Source: Veillonella tobetsuensis
GTDB lineage: Bacteria; Bacillota; Negativicutes; Veillonellales; Veillonellaceae
NCBI RefSeq assembly: GCF_001078375.1
Contig: NZ_BBXI01000021.1
Span: 124,001-188,000 of the forward strand
DNA length: 64,000 nucleotides
Direction: 5' to 3'
The notes under the pieces are model-generated. The model saw nothing but the letters and a program-made list of their open reading frames with translations. It was not told the DNA's origin and searched no databases. A program made the translations under genes and the position numbers. Of the stretch, positions 1 to 7,577 are shown piece after piece; position 1 is the stretch's first letter; the number at the start of each line of letters is the position of its first letter.

Positions 1-1481
1 TTTACATAGAATGGACGGCCTTGTTTTTCAAGCCATACGGCCACATTATCGCGGTCCCCTTTGCGGAAAGAATCAATGATACCGCGTACAATTGGTTCTA
101 CCTTTGGCGGATGACAGGAATACACGTCCCGGCCAATTGCTGTAGTAGGACGTTTGAATACCTTTTCACCATCGTTGAAATAACGGTTAATATCTTCATG
201 GTCAACGAAGGTTACCTCCATTGGCATTGTATTGAGCATAGTATCTAGTTGCTCTAGGGTCATGCTACCACCGATAAGAGCAATGGTGTTATCTGTTGCA
301 CTGGCTGGTGCATGACTATCAGCCAAAGCAAGTTCTGCCTCTGTCCAAACAACGCGTTCTACGCCAAAGATTTCTTCATACTGTGCGGTATCTTTGTAAA
401 TTTGGTACCATTCTTGAGCTGTAAAGTTTTCCGCACAAAGTGGGAATAGGATATTTTGTTCCTTGTAAATCATCTCTTGTGCACGAGTTAGGACCGCATC
501 AAAGTCTTCATACCAAGATTCTGTAAAGGTAGCAGACTTAGCTAGTCGACCAAATGTATCGCGAATATCGCCGTCCACAGTCCACATAACCATGGATGGC
601 CCAGAAATATCATAGGCCACTTTTAAGTGCGGATATAGAAGGTCGCCTTTTTTAGCATAGTGAATAGATACTTGGCGTACTGCATTCACATCCTCTAAAA
701 TTATAGACTGATTCGCCACCTTAGTCTTAAGAGACTCAATTAACGTATCGAGAGCTTTGTTTTCTTCTGTCAATCGGTTGAGCGGATGACCTACAGTTTC
801 AATGAGGGTCACTACGCTTTGGCTCTTTTCTTGCGCCTCAAGCACAGCCTCAACCTTAGCATGTTCCGCATCCATTTGTTCATGGATGGTAGAACCATGG
901 AACAATGCAGAATGAAGATCACATAATTGTTGCACCTCTTCAAGCGGTGTCCCTTCACGCATAAGCCCTTGCTCAGCCTTCATGATTTCACTGGCCTCAA
1001 CATGTTTGAATTGGCTCGCAAAGTCTTCACGAACAGCACCAAGCTCTTCACCAGTACCTAACCGTTTCAAGAAACCTTTCAATTGTTCTACACGTTCGCT
1101 ATCTGTAACAGTATTCTCTGCATTAGCTTCTACTTTTTTAGTAGCATTAGCTTCTGCATTGTCATTAGCATTAGATGACTCTACTTGAGTAGCAGCAGTC
1201 TCTACAGGAGCATCCTTAGCAGATGCTGCTTCATCACCTTGTAGATTTGGCATTTCACCTTCTAAGGTAAAACCAGCTTTCATGAATGCGCTCACGATAT
1301 CGATCATGGATACGCCCTTCATTTTAGCCCCTTTCGGGATGGTCATGATTTTACCAACAGAGTTCAACATCACTTTATTAGTGATTTCACTGAACCCTAA
1401 ACCCTTCATAATATCTATTACTTCAGGATATTCTTTTACCAAATCATATACGGATTTGGACAAATCTAATTTCTTTTCCAT
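1..1481 (-). CDS. DUF438 / hemerythrin / PAS domain protein (3' end outside the window)
   Basis: Open from an ATG at 1481, preceded by GAGGGG, to the left edge with no stop, so the C-terminus is missing; about 493 codons are visible. In order: a DUF1858-like N-terminus (MEKKLDLSKSVYDLVKEYPE, about residues 1-70), an Ala/Asn/Glu/Thr-rich linker (about 75-130), a DUF438 block (KGFLKRLGTGEELGAVREDF), a His-rich hemerythrin-like helical region with HLKVAYDISG and ILFPL, and a PAS domain starting near TFVDHEDINRYF and running through SCHPPK to GRPFYV. This order is that of the DUF438 family, probably a cytosolic oxygen, NO or redox sensor with a di-iron hemerythrin site. The function is inferred from domain content; partners are not visible. 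It lies next to the sodA remnant, which may suit an oxidative-stress setting. Confidence 0.85.
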   Translation of the reverse strand, partial: MEKKLDLSKSVYDLVKEYPEVIDIMKGLGFSEITNKVMLNSVGKIMTIPKGAKMKGVSMIDIVSAFMKAGFTLEGEMPNLQGDEAASAKDAPVETAATQVESSNANDNAEANATKKVEANAENTVTDSERVEQLKGFLKRLGTGEELGAVREDFASQFKHVEASEIMKAEQGLMREGTPLEEVQQLCDLHSALFHGSTIHEQMDAEHAKVEAVLEAQEKSQSVVTLIETVGHPLNRLTEENKALDTLIESLKTKVANQSIILEDVNAVRQVSIHYAKKGDLLYPHLKVAYDISGPSMVMWTVDGDIRDTFGRLAKSATFTESWYEDFDAVLTRAQEMIYKEQNILFPLCAENFTAQEWYQIYKDTAQYEEIFGVERVVWTEAELALADSHAPASATDNTIALIGGSMTLEQLDTMLNTMPMEVTFVDHEDINRYFNDGEKVFKRPTTAIGRDVYSCHPPKVEPIVRGIIDSFRKGDRDNVAVWLEKQGRPFYV

Positions 1482-1688
1482 TTTGATCCCCTCGCGTCAA
1501 AAATATTGTTTATTACTTATGTGAGTAGCCCTCTATACGTACCACTGTGTATACAAGGCAATATATACTGTGAAAGGTTTATCTAACATAACCTATGACC
1601 CTATGATAAACGATATCGATTAGAAAATCTGTATCCATGGCTATACTTTTGAAAGTTCTTTCTAAAAATATCAAAATTTTTATATAAA

Positions 1689-1752
1689 AATAACGGATAG
1701 ATAATATATCCCCAGTCAAGTATGGAGGAGAATATATCAACTATCCGTTATC
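1689..1752 (-). terminator. terminator after the sodA locus
   Basis: ATAACGGATAG at 1690-1700 pairs with CTATCCGTTAT at 1741-1751, with further AT pairs inside, and a T-rich stretch follows on the minus strand. It ends transcription of the sod locus (reading frame ends at 1793). The rest of 1482-1792 shows only AT-rich DNA and the leader of the DUF438 gene. Confidence 0.6.
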
Positions 1753-1792
1753 TATTAAAATATATCTAGTTTTGAGAGGATTTAAAGCTATC

Positions 1793-2422
1793 TTATTGAT
1801 GCTGAGGTTGCAATGCTTTTTCGTAGTTTTCAGATACTTTATCCCAGTTAATAACGCGGAAGAATTCCTTGATATAATCCGGGCGACGGTTTTGGTAGTG
1901 CAAGTAGTATGCATGTTCCCACACATCCAAGCAAAGAATGGCTGTTTTACCTTCTAACAAAGGATTGTCTTGGTTCGCAGTAGATGTTACTTCTAATTTT
2001 CCGTCCTTGTTGACAACAAGCCATGCCCAACCAGATCCAAAACGTGTTGCTGCAGCATTAGAAAAGCTTTCAACAAAAGCATCATAGCCTCCAAGGTCAG
2101 CATCGATAGCCTCTTTCAAAGGGCCTTGCAATTTGGAAGTATCTGGTTTTGTCATGATTTCCCAGAACATAGTGTGGTTCTTATGACCCCCACCATTGTT
2201 GATAACCGCTTGGCGGATGTCCTCTGGCACATTAGCGATGTCGCCAAGGATGCAGTCTACACAACCATATGGAAGATCAGGATATTTCGCAATAGCAGCA
2301 TTCAAATTATTAACATACGCTTAATGATGCTTGTCATGATGCAATTTCATTGTTTCTGCATCTATAACAGGTTCAAGATAATCGTAAGCATATGGTAATG
2401 GTGCGAGTTCGAAAGGTTTCAT
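1793..2422 (-). pseudogene. sodA: superoxide dismutase (Mn/Fe family) broken by an in-frame TAA at codon 34
   Basis: An ATG at 2422 with a strong AAGGAGG site opens a normal SOD N-terminus ([20 protein letters not shown], then MKLHHDKHH). Codon 34, at 2323-2321, is TAA where the family has Gln (HHQAYVNN); CAA to TAA is one transition. Past it the same frame continues intact to 1793 (GGGHKNHTMFWEIM, DVWEHAYYLHYQNRRPDYI), 209 sense-length codons in all, which is normal SOD length. A TTG at 2305 could restart translation, but that product would lack the N-terminal metal-ligand His segment (HHDKHH). So it is either a recent pseudogene, a readthrough case or a base-call error; the otherwise perfect frame argues that any inactivation is very recent. 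Confidence 0.85.
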
Positions 2423-2581
2423 AATAGTCCTCCTTATAATTAGGGCGTAGAACGATGTTAAAACTATATATCGTTTTTCTGAAAGCAATTCGATGCACCT
2501 GCATCAGTATTATAGAATCAATTAATTACATCCAAATACATGCTCATCAACAAGCAACATATTCATGGTATGGTTTTAATT

Positions 2582-2600
2582 GATATGAATTATCATTATT
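2582..2600. promoter_or_regulatory. Fur-like box upstream of sodA
   Basis: GATATGAATTATCATTATT matches the classical 19-bp Fur consensus GATAATGATAATCATTATC at 14 of 19 positions. It sits about 160 bp upstream of the sodA ATG in very AT-rich DNA. SOD genes are often iron- or peroxide-regulated, so a Fur or PerR site is plausible, but chance matches are easy in such DNA. The rest of 2423-2741 holds the sodA leader and the terminator of the next gene. Confidence 0.4.
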
Positions 2601-2681
2601 TATATATTGTACTATCTATATAGAGAATCGTCAATATATTCCCACCTATTGAATAAAACCATTTTGCTTTGTACACAAGAA

Positions 2682-2715
2682 AAAGGGTATCGATAGTATA
2701 TAATCGACACCCTTT
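2682..2715. terminator. terminator after the cysteine hydrolase gene
   Basis: AAAGGGTATCGA pairs with TCGACACCCTTT (one A-C mismatch) around a short AT loop, with A/T runs on both sides. It lies just past the stop at 2742 and could work in both directions. Confidence 0.65.
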
Positions 2716-2741
2716 AATGGCAATGGAAAGGAAATTTTTTA

Positions 2742-3278
2742 TTAATCAATAACACACTGACACATTTTCATCGTAGCCAATGCTGCTTCATGAGACTCTG
2801 GTGTAACCCCAGCACAGCACTTGGAGTCCACATGAATGGGAACCTCTGGCAATCCTGTTTTAAGCAATATTGCATTCGATACGACGCAAATATCAGTACA
2901 AAGACCTACTAAAGTTATGCTTTCAAGAGGTTCAGCGGTATGCATACCTTGTAGTCGCGTTACCAATTCAAAGGAACCAAAATTCGGTTTATCTATAATC
3001 ATATGAGGATAGATGGTATTGCGTTCTTCTGCTGCTTCAACTAAACTATCCATAATTTGCCAACCAGCCGTATCTTTCACACAATGTGGCACAGGTAAGT
3101 GCTGACCTTCTTGGCTTTCAAGATAATTGGTAGTGTGTGTATCTCGCGTAAAAATAATCGGCCCATCAAAGGATGCGATTTTTTGACGCACATTGTCCAC
3201 TATGGCTTGCGCCTGCGGAGAACCAAGAGCACCATCCACAAAATCATGTTGCATATCAATTACGACTAATACATTCAT
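2742..3278 (-). CDS. isochorismatase-family cysteine hydrolase (nicotinamidase-like)
   Basis: 178 residues, ATG with GGAGGG upstream. The catalytic triad of the family is visible: Asp in VVIDMQHDF (residue 8), Lys in IIDKPNFGSF and Cys in GLCTDICV. The metal-type motif DTH followed by EGQHLPVPHCVKDTAGW is typical of nicotinamidases (PncA), which turn nicotinamide into nicotinate in NAD salvage; nicotinamidase is therefore the best guess, though the isochorismatase family has other substrates. Cytosolic. It starts 3 bp after the stop of pgpA, so the two are almost certainly co-transcribed, although their functions are unrelated. Confidence 0.85.
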   Translation of the reverse strand: MNVLVVIDMQHDFVDGALGSPQAQAIVDNVRQKIASFDGPIIFTRDTHTTNYLESQEGQHLPVPHCVKDTAGWQIMDSLVEAAEERNTIYPHMIIDKPNFGSFELVTRLQGMHTAEPLESITLVGLCTDICVVSNAILLKTGLPEVPIHVDSKCCAGVTPESHEAALATMKMCQCVID

Positions 3279-3281
3279 TTT

Positions 3282-3794
3282 TTATCCCTCCACAATGACA
3301 TGATGTACCCGATTTGGTGTATTATGGGCAATGCGACCTGCTGCAGCGGCCGCCACGGCACCAACTAAATCATCAAGAAATGTATTACAATGACCATCAA
3401 CTTGGCTATCAAGATTTCTAATGATGCCAGGTTTTACCTTATCAATATAACCATAGTTCGTGAAACCAATGGATCCGTAGAGATTAACAACAGATAAGGC
3501 GAGGATTTCATCAATGCCAAACAAGGCCTCGTCACGCGTCATAAAGCTTTGCAGTGGCTCAGACAATTTCTTTTGTTCCGCTAATATATCTAATTCTATG
3601 CCCGTAATAATTGCATTCTGCGTTTCCCGTTTTTCAAGGACTGCCTGCACGCTTTCTAAACATTCGTCCATCGTCAGATCAGGGATGTAAGGTTGTTGGA
3701 TACTCATCACAATGTCAGCAATCGCTTGAATCGTAACCCCTCGTTTTTCTAAGAGATTATATGTAAATTTTTTTAATTCCTCCTGAGATATCAT
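3282..3794 (-). CDS. pgpA: phosphatidylglycerophosphatase A family protein (YutG-like)
   Basis: 170 residues. The start is placed at the ATG at 3794 (MISQEELKKF) because GAGGAG lies just upstream; a TTG 15 bp further out has no such support. The DEILALSVVNLYGSIGFTNYG and GYIDKVKPGIIRNLD segments and the later DDLVGAVAAAAAGR stretch match the PgpA/YutG family, which removes phosphate from phosphatidylglycerophosphate in phosphatidylglycerol synthesis. Family members without clear membrane segments, like this one, are common in Firmicutes and their in vivo role is less certain. It is first in a two-gene unit with the hydrolase downstream. Confidence 0.8.
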   Translation of the reverse strand: MISQEELKKFTYNLLEKRGVTIQAIADIVMSIQQPYIPDLTMDECLESVQAVLEKRETQNAIITGIELDILAEQKKLSEPLQSFMTRDEALFGIDEILALSVVNLYGSIGFTNYGYIDKVKPGIIRNLDSQVDGHCNTFLDDLVGAVAAAAAGRIAHNTPNRVHHVIVEG

Positions 3795-3852
3795 AGTTAC
3801 TCCTCTCAATCATACAACCTACATAACACATTACACTTTAATTATACCACGA

Positions 3853-3889
3853 AAAAATCCCTACCAATGCATAATTAGTAGGGATTTTT
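3853..3889. terminator. terminator after yjdM
   Basis: AAAAATCCCTAC and GTAGGGATTTTT form a perfect 12-bp stem with A and T tails, right after the yjdM stop at 3895. It can act in both directions. Confidence 0.8.
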
Positions 3890-3894
3890 CATAG

Positions 3895-4239
3895 TTAGAT
3901 TTTCTTAACCATTTCGGATTTCAATGCCATCGCACCGAAACCATCGATTTTGCAATCGATATCATGGCCATCACTAGCACCAGTAATGAGGCGAATATTT
4001 TTAACACGCGTACCTTGTTTCAAGATGCCCGCACCTTTTACTTTAAGGTCTTTTACAACAACAACTGTATCGCCATCAGATAGCTCGTTGCCATTAGCAT
4101 CACGAATGATACCTGCTTCAGCTGCAGCTTGTGCGTCAGCCGCTGTCCATTCATTGCCACACATAGGGCAGATAAACATATGACCGTCTTCGTATGTGTA
4201 TTCGTCGCCGCACTTAGGGCAGTTAGGTAAATTTGCCAT
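3895..4239 (-). CDS. yjdM: YjdM/PhnA family zinc-ribbon protein
   Basis: 114 residues, ATG with AAGGAG. An N-terminal zinc ribbon (NCPKCGDEY and [10 protein letters not shown], two CxxC knuckles) is followed by a compact beta domain with [20 protein letters not shown] and the [12 protein letters not shown] stretch, as in the YjdM/PhnA family, at the usual length. The PhnA name came from phosphonate loci, but this family is not phosphonoacetate hydrolase and its role is unknown. Single gene with its own terminator. Confidence 0.9.
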   Translation of the reverse strand: MANLPNCPKCGDEYTYEDGHMFICPMCGNEWTAADAQAAAEAGIIRDANGNELSDGDTVVVVKDLKVKGAGILKQGTRVKNIRLITGASDGHDIDCKIDGFGAMALKSEMVKKI

Positions 4240-4347
4240 TTAGCTCTCCTTTTTCACTACATAATGAAAGTATTATACCATATTATACCTATGACTATGA
4301 AAGCCTTATAGATGAGACTTCGATGATTCATTTAATTATTCACAACA

Positions 4348-4719
4348 CTATTGTAAACTGAATTCAAAAGATACTAATACAGTTGTCGCTTTCTCGACAC
4401 CAATATTGCCTACATTCCATACTATATTTTTAGCAACCTGAACTAATTCCAAATAAGCCGTGTCGTCAGATAGGTCCTGATTAGGCGTTAATTCAACAGA
4501 AATAACATTTCCTTGAGCATCTGTAGTAATAGTCAATGGAACACTATACGGTCCACTAACACCCATCTTTTTCATTACCTCAACTGGAATGAATTTCTGT
4601 TCTTCTATTTTACTCAAAAATGAAAAAAGCTCATTGTTATCTGGTTCCATATCATCTGCAAAAACAGAAAAAGGACTTAAAACAACTAACAATAAAAACA
4701 AACATATAACTCTAAGCAT
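4348..4719 (-). CDS. small exported protein with a TonB-C-like domain
   Basis: 123 residues, beginning with a clear signal peptide (MLRVICLFLLLVVLSPFSVFA, cleavage about residue 22). The mature part has VPLTITTDAQGNVISVEL, then a helix, then TTVLVSFEFSL, a pattern like the TonB C-terminal fold (the same DADGNVI pattern occurs in TonB at 26470). No membrane anchor or proline-rich linker, so not a TonB itself. Probably periplasmic; specific function unknown. It lies just outside the left 22-bp repeat that brackets the toxin/sRNA module. Confidence 0.6.
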   Translation of the reverse strand: MLRVICLFLLLVVLSPFSVFADDMEPDNNELFSFLSKIEEQKFIPVEVMKKMGVSGPYSVPLTITTDAQGNVISVELTPNQDLSDDTAYLELVQVAKNIVWNVGNIGVEKATTVLVSFEFSLQ

Positions 4720-4768
4720 AAACGTTCACCAATCATAACACACAACACAATAATTTCTATTAAGATAT

Positions 4769-4790
4769 ATTCTAGAGACTGTCAATTTAC
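4769..4790 (+). repeat. left 22-bp direct repeat bracketing the toxin/sRNA module
   Basis: ATTCTAGAGACTGTCAATTT plus AC; the same 22 bp with one change (G for A at the tenth base) is at 5291-5312. The two copies are in the same orientation, 500 bp apart, and enclose the sRNA, the toxin-like ORF and two terminators. Confidence 0.8.
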
Positions 4791-4804
4791 ATCTCTAGTT
4801 CGAA

Positions 4805-4833
4805 TTGACTATATATGTCAACCCCTTTATAAT
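4805..4833 (+). promoter_or_regulatory. promoter of sRNA copy A
   Basis: TTGACT at 4805-4810, exactly 17 bp, then TATAAT at 4828-4833. Copies B and C have the same layout, with TTGACG. Confidence 0.85.
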
Positions 4834-4839
4834 GTAGTA

Positions 4840-4946
4840 AAGAGATAGTCGACGAGTGGTTCCGTCAGGCTCATCCCAAAACATTATAAAACATGCAGAA
4901 ATGGCCTTTCGTTTTCAGCTACCAGTTGGTAACGAAGGGCTATTTG
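4840..4946 (+). ncRNA. repeated small RNA, copy A (candidate antitoxin RNA)
   Basis: Predicted RNA of about 107 nt. The 5' part reads AGATAGTCGACGAGTGG, then CGTCAGGCTCATC, with a small GACG/CGTC hairpin. The 3' part is a hairpin (4899-4944) in which AAUGGCCUUUCGUU pairs with AACGAAGGGCUAUU, allowing GU pairs; these GU pairs favour the plus strand as the transcript. The tail is only weakly U-rich in this copy. It converges on the 33-residue toxin-like gene, whose stop codon lies inside the hairpin, so the two RNAs would overlap at their 3' ends as in type I toxin-antitoxin pairs. No known RNA family was recognised. Confidence 0.7.
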
Positions 4947-5041
4947 TCGTTATTACGACAAATCAGCACTATCAATGCGCCAAAGGAAATAACTACAGTT
5001 AAAATCCCAAGGACAATCATAATGATTTCGTAGGCACTCAT
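4940..5041 (-). CDS. putative type I (holin-like) membrane toxin, 33 residues
   Basis: ATG at 5041 with GGGGGTG upstream; product begins MSAYEIIMIVLGILTVVISF and ends ICRNNDK. One membrane segment (about residues 7-28) followed by a short charged tail is the layout of the small putative holin-like toxins (TxpA/Fst type) of Firmicutes, many of which start MSxYE. A possible upstream promoter is TTGAGC (5123-5128), 18 bp, TATAAT (5099-5104). The leader repeats 14 nt (5078-5091) of the 5' end of the convergent sRNA. A longer upstream frame exists, but only the 33-residue form has a ribosome site and fits the family. Toxicity is inferred. Confidence 0.65.
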   Translation of the reverse strand: MSAYEIIMIVLGILTVVISFGALIVLICRNNDK

Positions 5042-5152
5042 AGGCTTCACCCCCTTCAAAGAAAAGGGCGACCCAACCTCGTCGACTATCTTAATTATAT
5101 TATATATCGAACTAATGTTTTTGCTCAACAAAAAATATTAATGTAAATTAAG

Positions 5153-5213
5153 CAAAAAAATAAACCTAACGTTTAAGACTAAGTGCTGCAATACTTAGAC
5201 ACGTTAGGTTTAT
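5153..5213 (-). terminator. terminator after the ECF S-component gene
   Basis: TAAACCTAACGT (5161-5172) pairs with ACGTTAGGTTTA (5201-5212), with an inner CTAAGT/ACTTAG helix, and a run of seven T follows on the minus strand. Confidence 0.7.
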
Positions 5214-5234
5214 CAAATTTCTCAATTCTTTGAT

Positions 5235-5270
5235 GAGCCTAACGCCTAGAACACGTTAACTGGCTCTTTT
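5235..5270 (+). terminator. bulged hairpin followed by TTTT
   Basis: GAGCC pairs with GGCTC and TAACG with CGTTA, with an ACT bulge, then TTTT on the plus strand. Probably a second terminator between the toxin module and the ECF gene. Confidence 0.4.
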
Positions 5271-5290
5271 GTACTTATAGTATAGTCTGA

Positions 5291-5312
5291 ATTCTAGAGG
5301 CTGTCAATTTAC
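5291..5312 (+). repeat. right 22-bp direct repeat bracketing the toxin/sRNA module
   Basis: 21 of 22 bases match the copy at 4769-4790. Its last base is the first base of the ECF gene's stop-codon triplet (5312-5314), so the module abuts that gene exactly. Confidence 0.8.
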
Positions 5313-5809
5313 TACCCCAGGCGTTTACGCAAGATAGCATAGAGAATCATGCTAATAATAACGCTCATAACGGCTTGAATGGTATTAGTCACAATACTAG
5401 CAATGGCTACGCCTGGATCGAAGACAAAGTATTCGGCGATGAAGTAGCCTGCTACGATAATAATACCACCTACGACAGTTGCTACCAAAGCAGAAGTAGT
5501 TGTCTTATTGTTATAGACAGTACCGACAAGATAGCCTTCAATGCCTTTCACCACAAAGGTGATTGGTACAAAGACTGCGTAGCCGAGGAATAAATCAGCT
5601 AACGCTGGGCCGATAGCACCAATATAGGCGCCATATTTTCGACCTAATAATAAAGCGGATGTCATGATAACAACATCTCCAACATTGAAATAGCCGCGAA
5701 TGCCAGGTACTGGAATTTTCGTGTACATGGTAAACAGTGTTGCGAGGGCAATCAATACGGCTGTGAGTACTAACGCGGATGTAGTACTGCGGGTTTGAAC
5801 GTGTTGCAT
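5312..5809 (-). CDS. ECF-type vitamin transporter S component
   Basis: 165 residues; the ATG at 5809 (MQHVQTRSTT) has AAGGAGG at good spacing, so the longer frame is not used. Five or six membrane segments; the PVPGIRGYFNVGDVVIMTSA and GRKYGAYIGAIGPALADLF stretches are typical of the riboflavin-type ECF S component family. S components bind a vitamin and dock to a shared EcfAA'T module, which is not in this window. Substrate cannot be read from the sequence, and no vitamin riboswitch was seen upstream. A promoter TTGCAG (5885-5890), 17 bp, TATAGT (5862-5867) is present, with a short inverted repeat at 5831-5859 over the start of transcription. Confidence 0.75.
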   Translation of the reverse strand: MQHVQTRSTTSALVLTAVLIALATLFTMYTKIPVPGIRGYFNVGDVVIMTSALLLGRKYGAYIGAIGPALADLFLGYAVFVPITFVVKGIEGYLVGTVYNNKTTTSALVATVVGGIIIVAGYFIAEYFVFDPGVAIASIVTNTIQAVMSVIISMILYAILRKRLG

Positions 5810-5919
5810 AGCGTCCTCCTTATAAAAAATAGACATGTGACTATATCCATCACATGCCTATACTATAAACCTTTCTGGTAACACCTGCAAATAAAAGGAA
5901 TTAACTATAGAAAATGCTA

Positions 5920-6213
5920 TTAACGGTACTCTTCAAAACGTTCCTCTACATTGTAGAGAACCTCGCAATCACAACCGCCACCTTCGTTGATAATCCAGTC
6001 TAGTACGCTTTCAACATCTATGCTCTGCTTTTCCAAAAATTCTCTTGTGAAAGTCAAACTATGATCGCAACCGTCATTTGTTTCTAATTTCTCGTCTACA
6101 TAATCAAAGAGATTCCAAAATAATTCTTCGTCCATAGGTAAACTATCTTTAAACGATTGCCTTTGCTCGTCTGCATAAGCTTTTAATAATTCCTTTTTAC
6201 GCGCTTTATCCAT
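5920..6213 (-). CDS. DUF2695 family protein
   Basis: 97 residues. A basic N-terminus (MDKARKKELLKAYADEQRQS) is followed by ELFWNLFDYVDEKL, GCDHSLTFTREFL, and the characteristic NEGGGCDCEVLYNVEE ending, which defines DUF2695. The conserved Cys/His pattern (CDH and CDC) suggests a metal-binding or small structural fold. Cytosolic, no partner known. The ribosome site is weak. Function unknown. Confidence 0.75.
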   Translation of the reverse strand: MDKARKKELLKAYADEQRQSFKDSLPMDEELFWNLFDYVDEKLETNDGCDHSLTFTREFLEKQSIDVESVLDWIINEGGGCDCEVLYNVEERFEEYR

Positions 6214-6357
6214 TTTTATGTACCATCTTTATACTATCTTCCCAAGAACAAACTAATATCAAAAGACTTAACATTCTGTGCACATAACAAACCACATTTG
6301 ATATAATTATTATAAACATAGAAAAATAATTTATTTTTATCAAATAAGGATCCTATA

Positions 6358-6888
6358 ATGCTTCGACTATTACTAATACCAATCATATTAATACTAATAC
6401 CACTCACTAGTCATGCTGTTTCACTAAATGATATTCATAACAATCCCAACCAATATACTTTAGTATATTCAGATGAAAAAATAGAAGAGTATGTAGATAC
6501 AAATAGTATAAAATCAATAAGATATGCGCCACCATATTATGTAATTAATGCAAATACGCTCCTAGTATCATATCAACATAATATTATTATGCAAACAGAC
6601 GAAACATTCTTTTATAATTATGATAATAATATAAGAACTTTATTGAAATCAGGTATGAGTAAACAAGAATTAGCTAATAGAATAAATATGGATACTGGAC
6701 TAAAATATAAAGTCAACTCCACTTCCTCCTTTAATTTTGATGGTTCTAGTTTTATGCCTACCGAAATTTTACATCAAGAACCTGAAATACCGGGCTTTTT
6801 ATCCCCAGTCTACCATTCAGCAATGTTTGCGTTTTATAAAACCTACAATCTTTACTTTAATCCTAAAGCACCAAAACAACCCTATTAA
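6358..6888 (+). CDS. exported protein, family shared with 59158-59730 and 62132-62698
   Basis: 176 residues with a signal peptide (MLRLLLIPIILILIPLTSHA). The mature start VSLNDIHNNPNQYTLVYSD and the motif VDTNSIKSIRYAPPYYVINA line up with LDTRSIEVLEYAPPMYKIKA in the protein at 62132 and with LNTYSVEPLHYAPPQYTLRG at 59158. All are about 180 residues, exported, and have no domain I can name. This copy stands alone, is on the plus strand and is more AT-rich than its paralogs, which suggests an old duplicate or separate gain. Function unknown. Confidence 0.7.
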   Translation: MLRLLLIPIILILIPLTSHAVSLNDIHNNPNQYTLVYSDEKIEEYVDTNSIKSIRYAPPYYVINANTLLVSYQHNIIMQTDETFFYNYDNNIRTLLKSGMSKQELANRINMDTGLKYKVNSTSSFNFDGSSFMPTEILHQEPEIPGFLSPVYHSAMFAFYKTYNLYFNPKAPKQPY

Positions 6889-7039
6889 ATAAATAACATC
6901 GAGAATAATTATTATACCTTTATAACTATTCTCGATTCCATAATAAAATTTCCAAAATACAATTAGCATAAAAACTTTCAAATTACTAATCATTGCCAGT
7001 ATTCATTAATAGCTTTATGGATACTGGTTTGTTATATTC

Positions 7040-7546
7040 TTAGCAAATCGATACAAGCACATGCCCGTTAGCCTCTAGCACTTGTTTATAAAAGCGTTTC
7101 ATTTGTTCAAAATCGTGAAAAATTTCGTCTTTGATTTCTTCCTCTTCTTCTTCATAGTCCCAGATATTTGGATACAATTCTGCTTCTTTGCAGGCTTTCA
7201 TATCAAAAGATTCGAGTGCACTTTCAATATCAAATTGATCTAGAGCTGCCACGATATTGGCTAAATGATTGTGTTCTGTATATGCTACATAGTCTGATAT
7301 AGCCTCAACAGCCATTACGCCTAGTACCGCTTGGCTAAGAGGATTTTTATCGTCTTTATGATCAGTGCCCACACCAGTTAGCATGAAATGGAGCACATCC
7401 CACATCTTGTCGATATCGAGCAATAATTCATCATCGTCATTCCACTCTTCAACGCTTTCAAGAATTTCCTCTTCTTCTGAGCCCATGGCTTTAAGCTCTT
7501 TTAAATTTACATCGCTTAAACAGCTATAATTTGCAATAAGTCCCAT
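7040..7546 (-). CDS. DUF1877 family protein, immunity-like
   Basis: 168 residues, ATG with AAAGGA. It starts MGLIANYSCLSDVNLKELKA, the usual opening of DUF1877 (YfbM type), with the core DIDKMWDVLHFMLTG also typical. Strongly acidic, including a run of Glu near residue 135. DUF1877 proteins are small cytosolic proteins often found among immunity genes of polymorphic toxin systems. It is the last of eight minus-strand genes of similar character; see the findings. No toxin is adjacent. Confidence 0.75.
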   Translation of the reverse strand: MGLIANYSCLSDVNLKELKAMGSEEEEILESVEEWNDDDELLLDIDKMWDVLHFMLTGVGTDHKDDKNPLSQAVLGVMAVEAISDYVAYTEHNHLANIVAALDQFDIESALESFDMKACKEAELYPNIWDYEEEEEEIKDEIFHDFEQMKRFYKQVLEANGHVLVSIC

Positions 7547-7577
7547 AATTAAATCCTTTCACAAATCCTTCTACACA

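Noticed and set aside
1772-1957. Plus-strand frame at the sod locus end
   Set aside because: It is antisense to the SOD C-terminus and has no start signal.
5831-5859. Attenuator hairpin in the ECF gene leader
   Set aside because: The stem (AGGCATGTGA/TCACATGTCT then T-run) looks like a terminator, but the predicted transcription start (about 5855) lies inside its first arm, so the full stem would not form in the RNA. An operator is equally likely.
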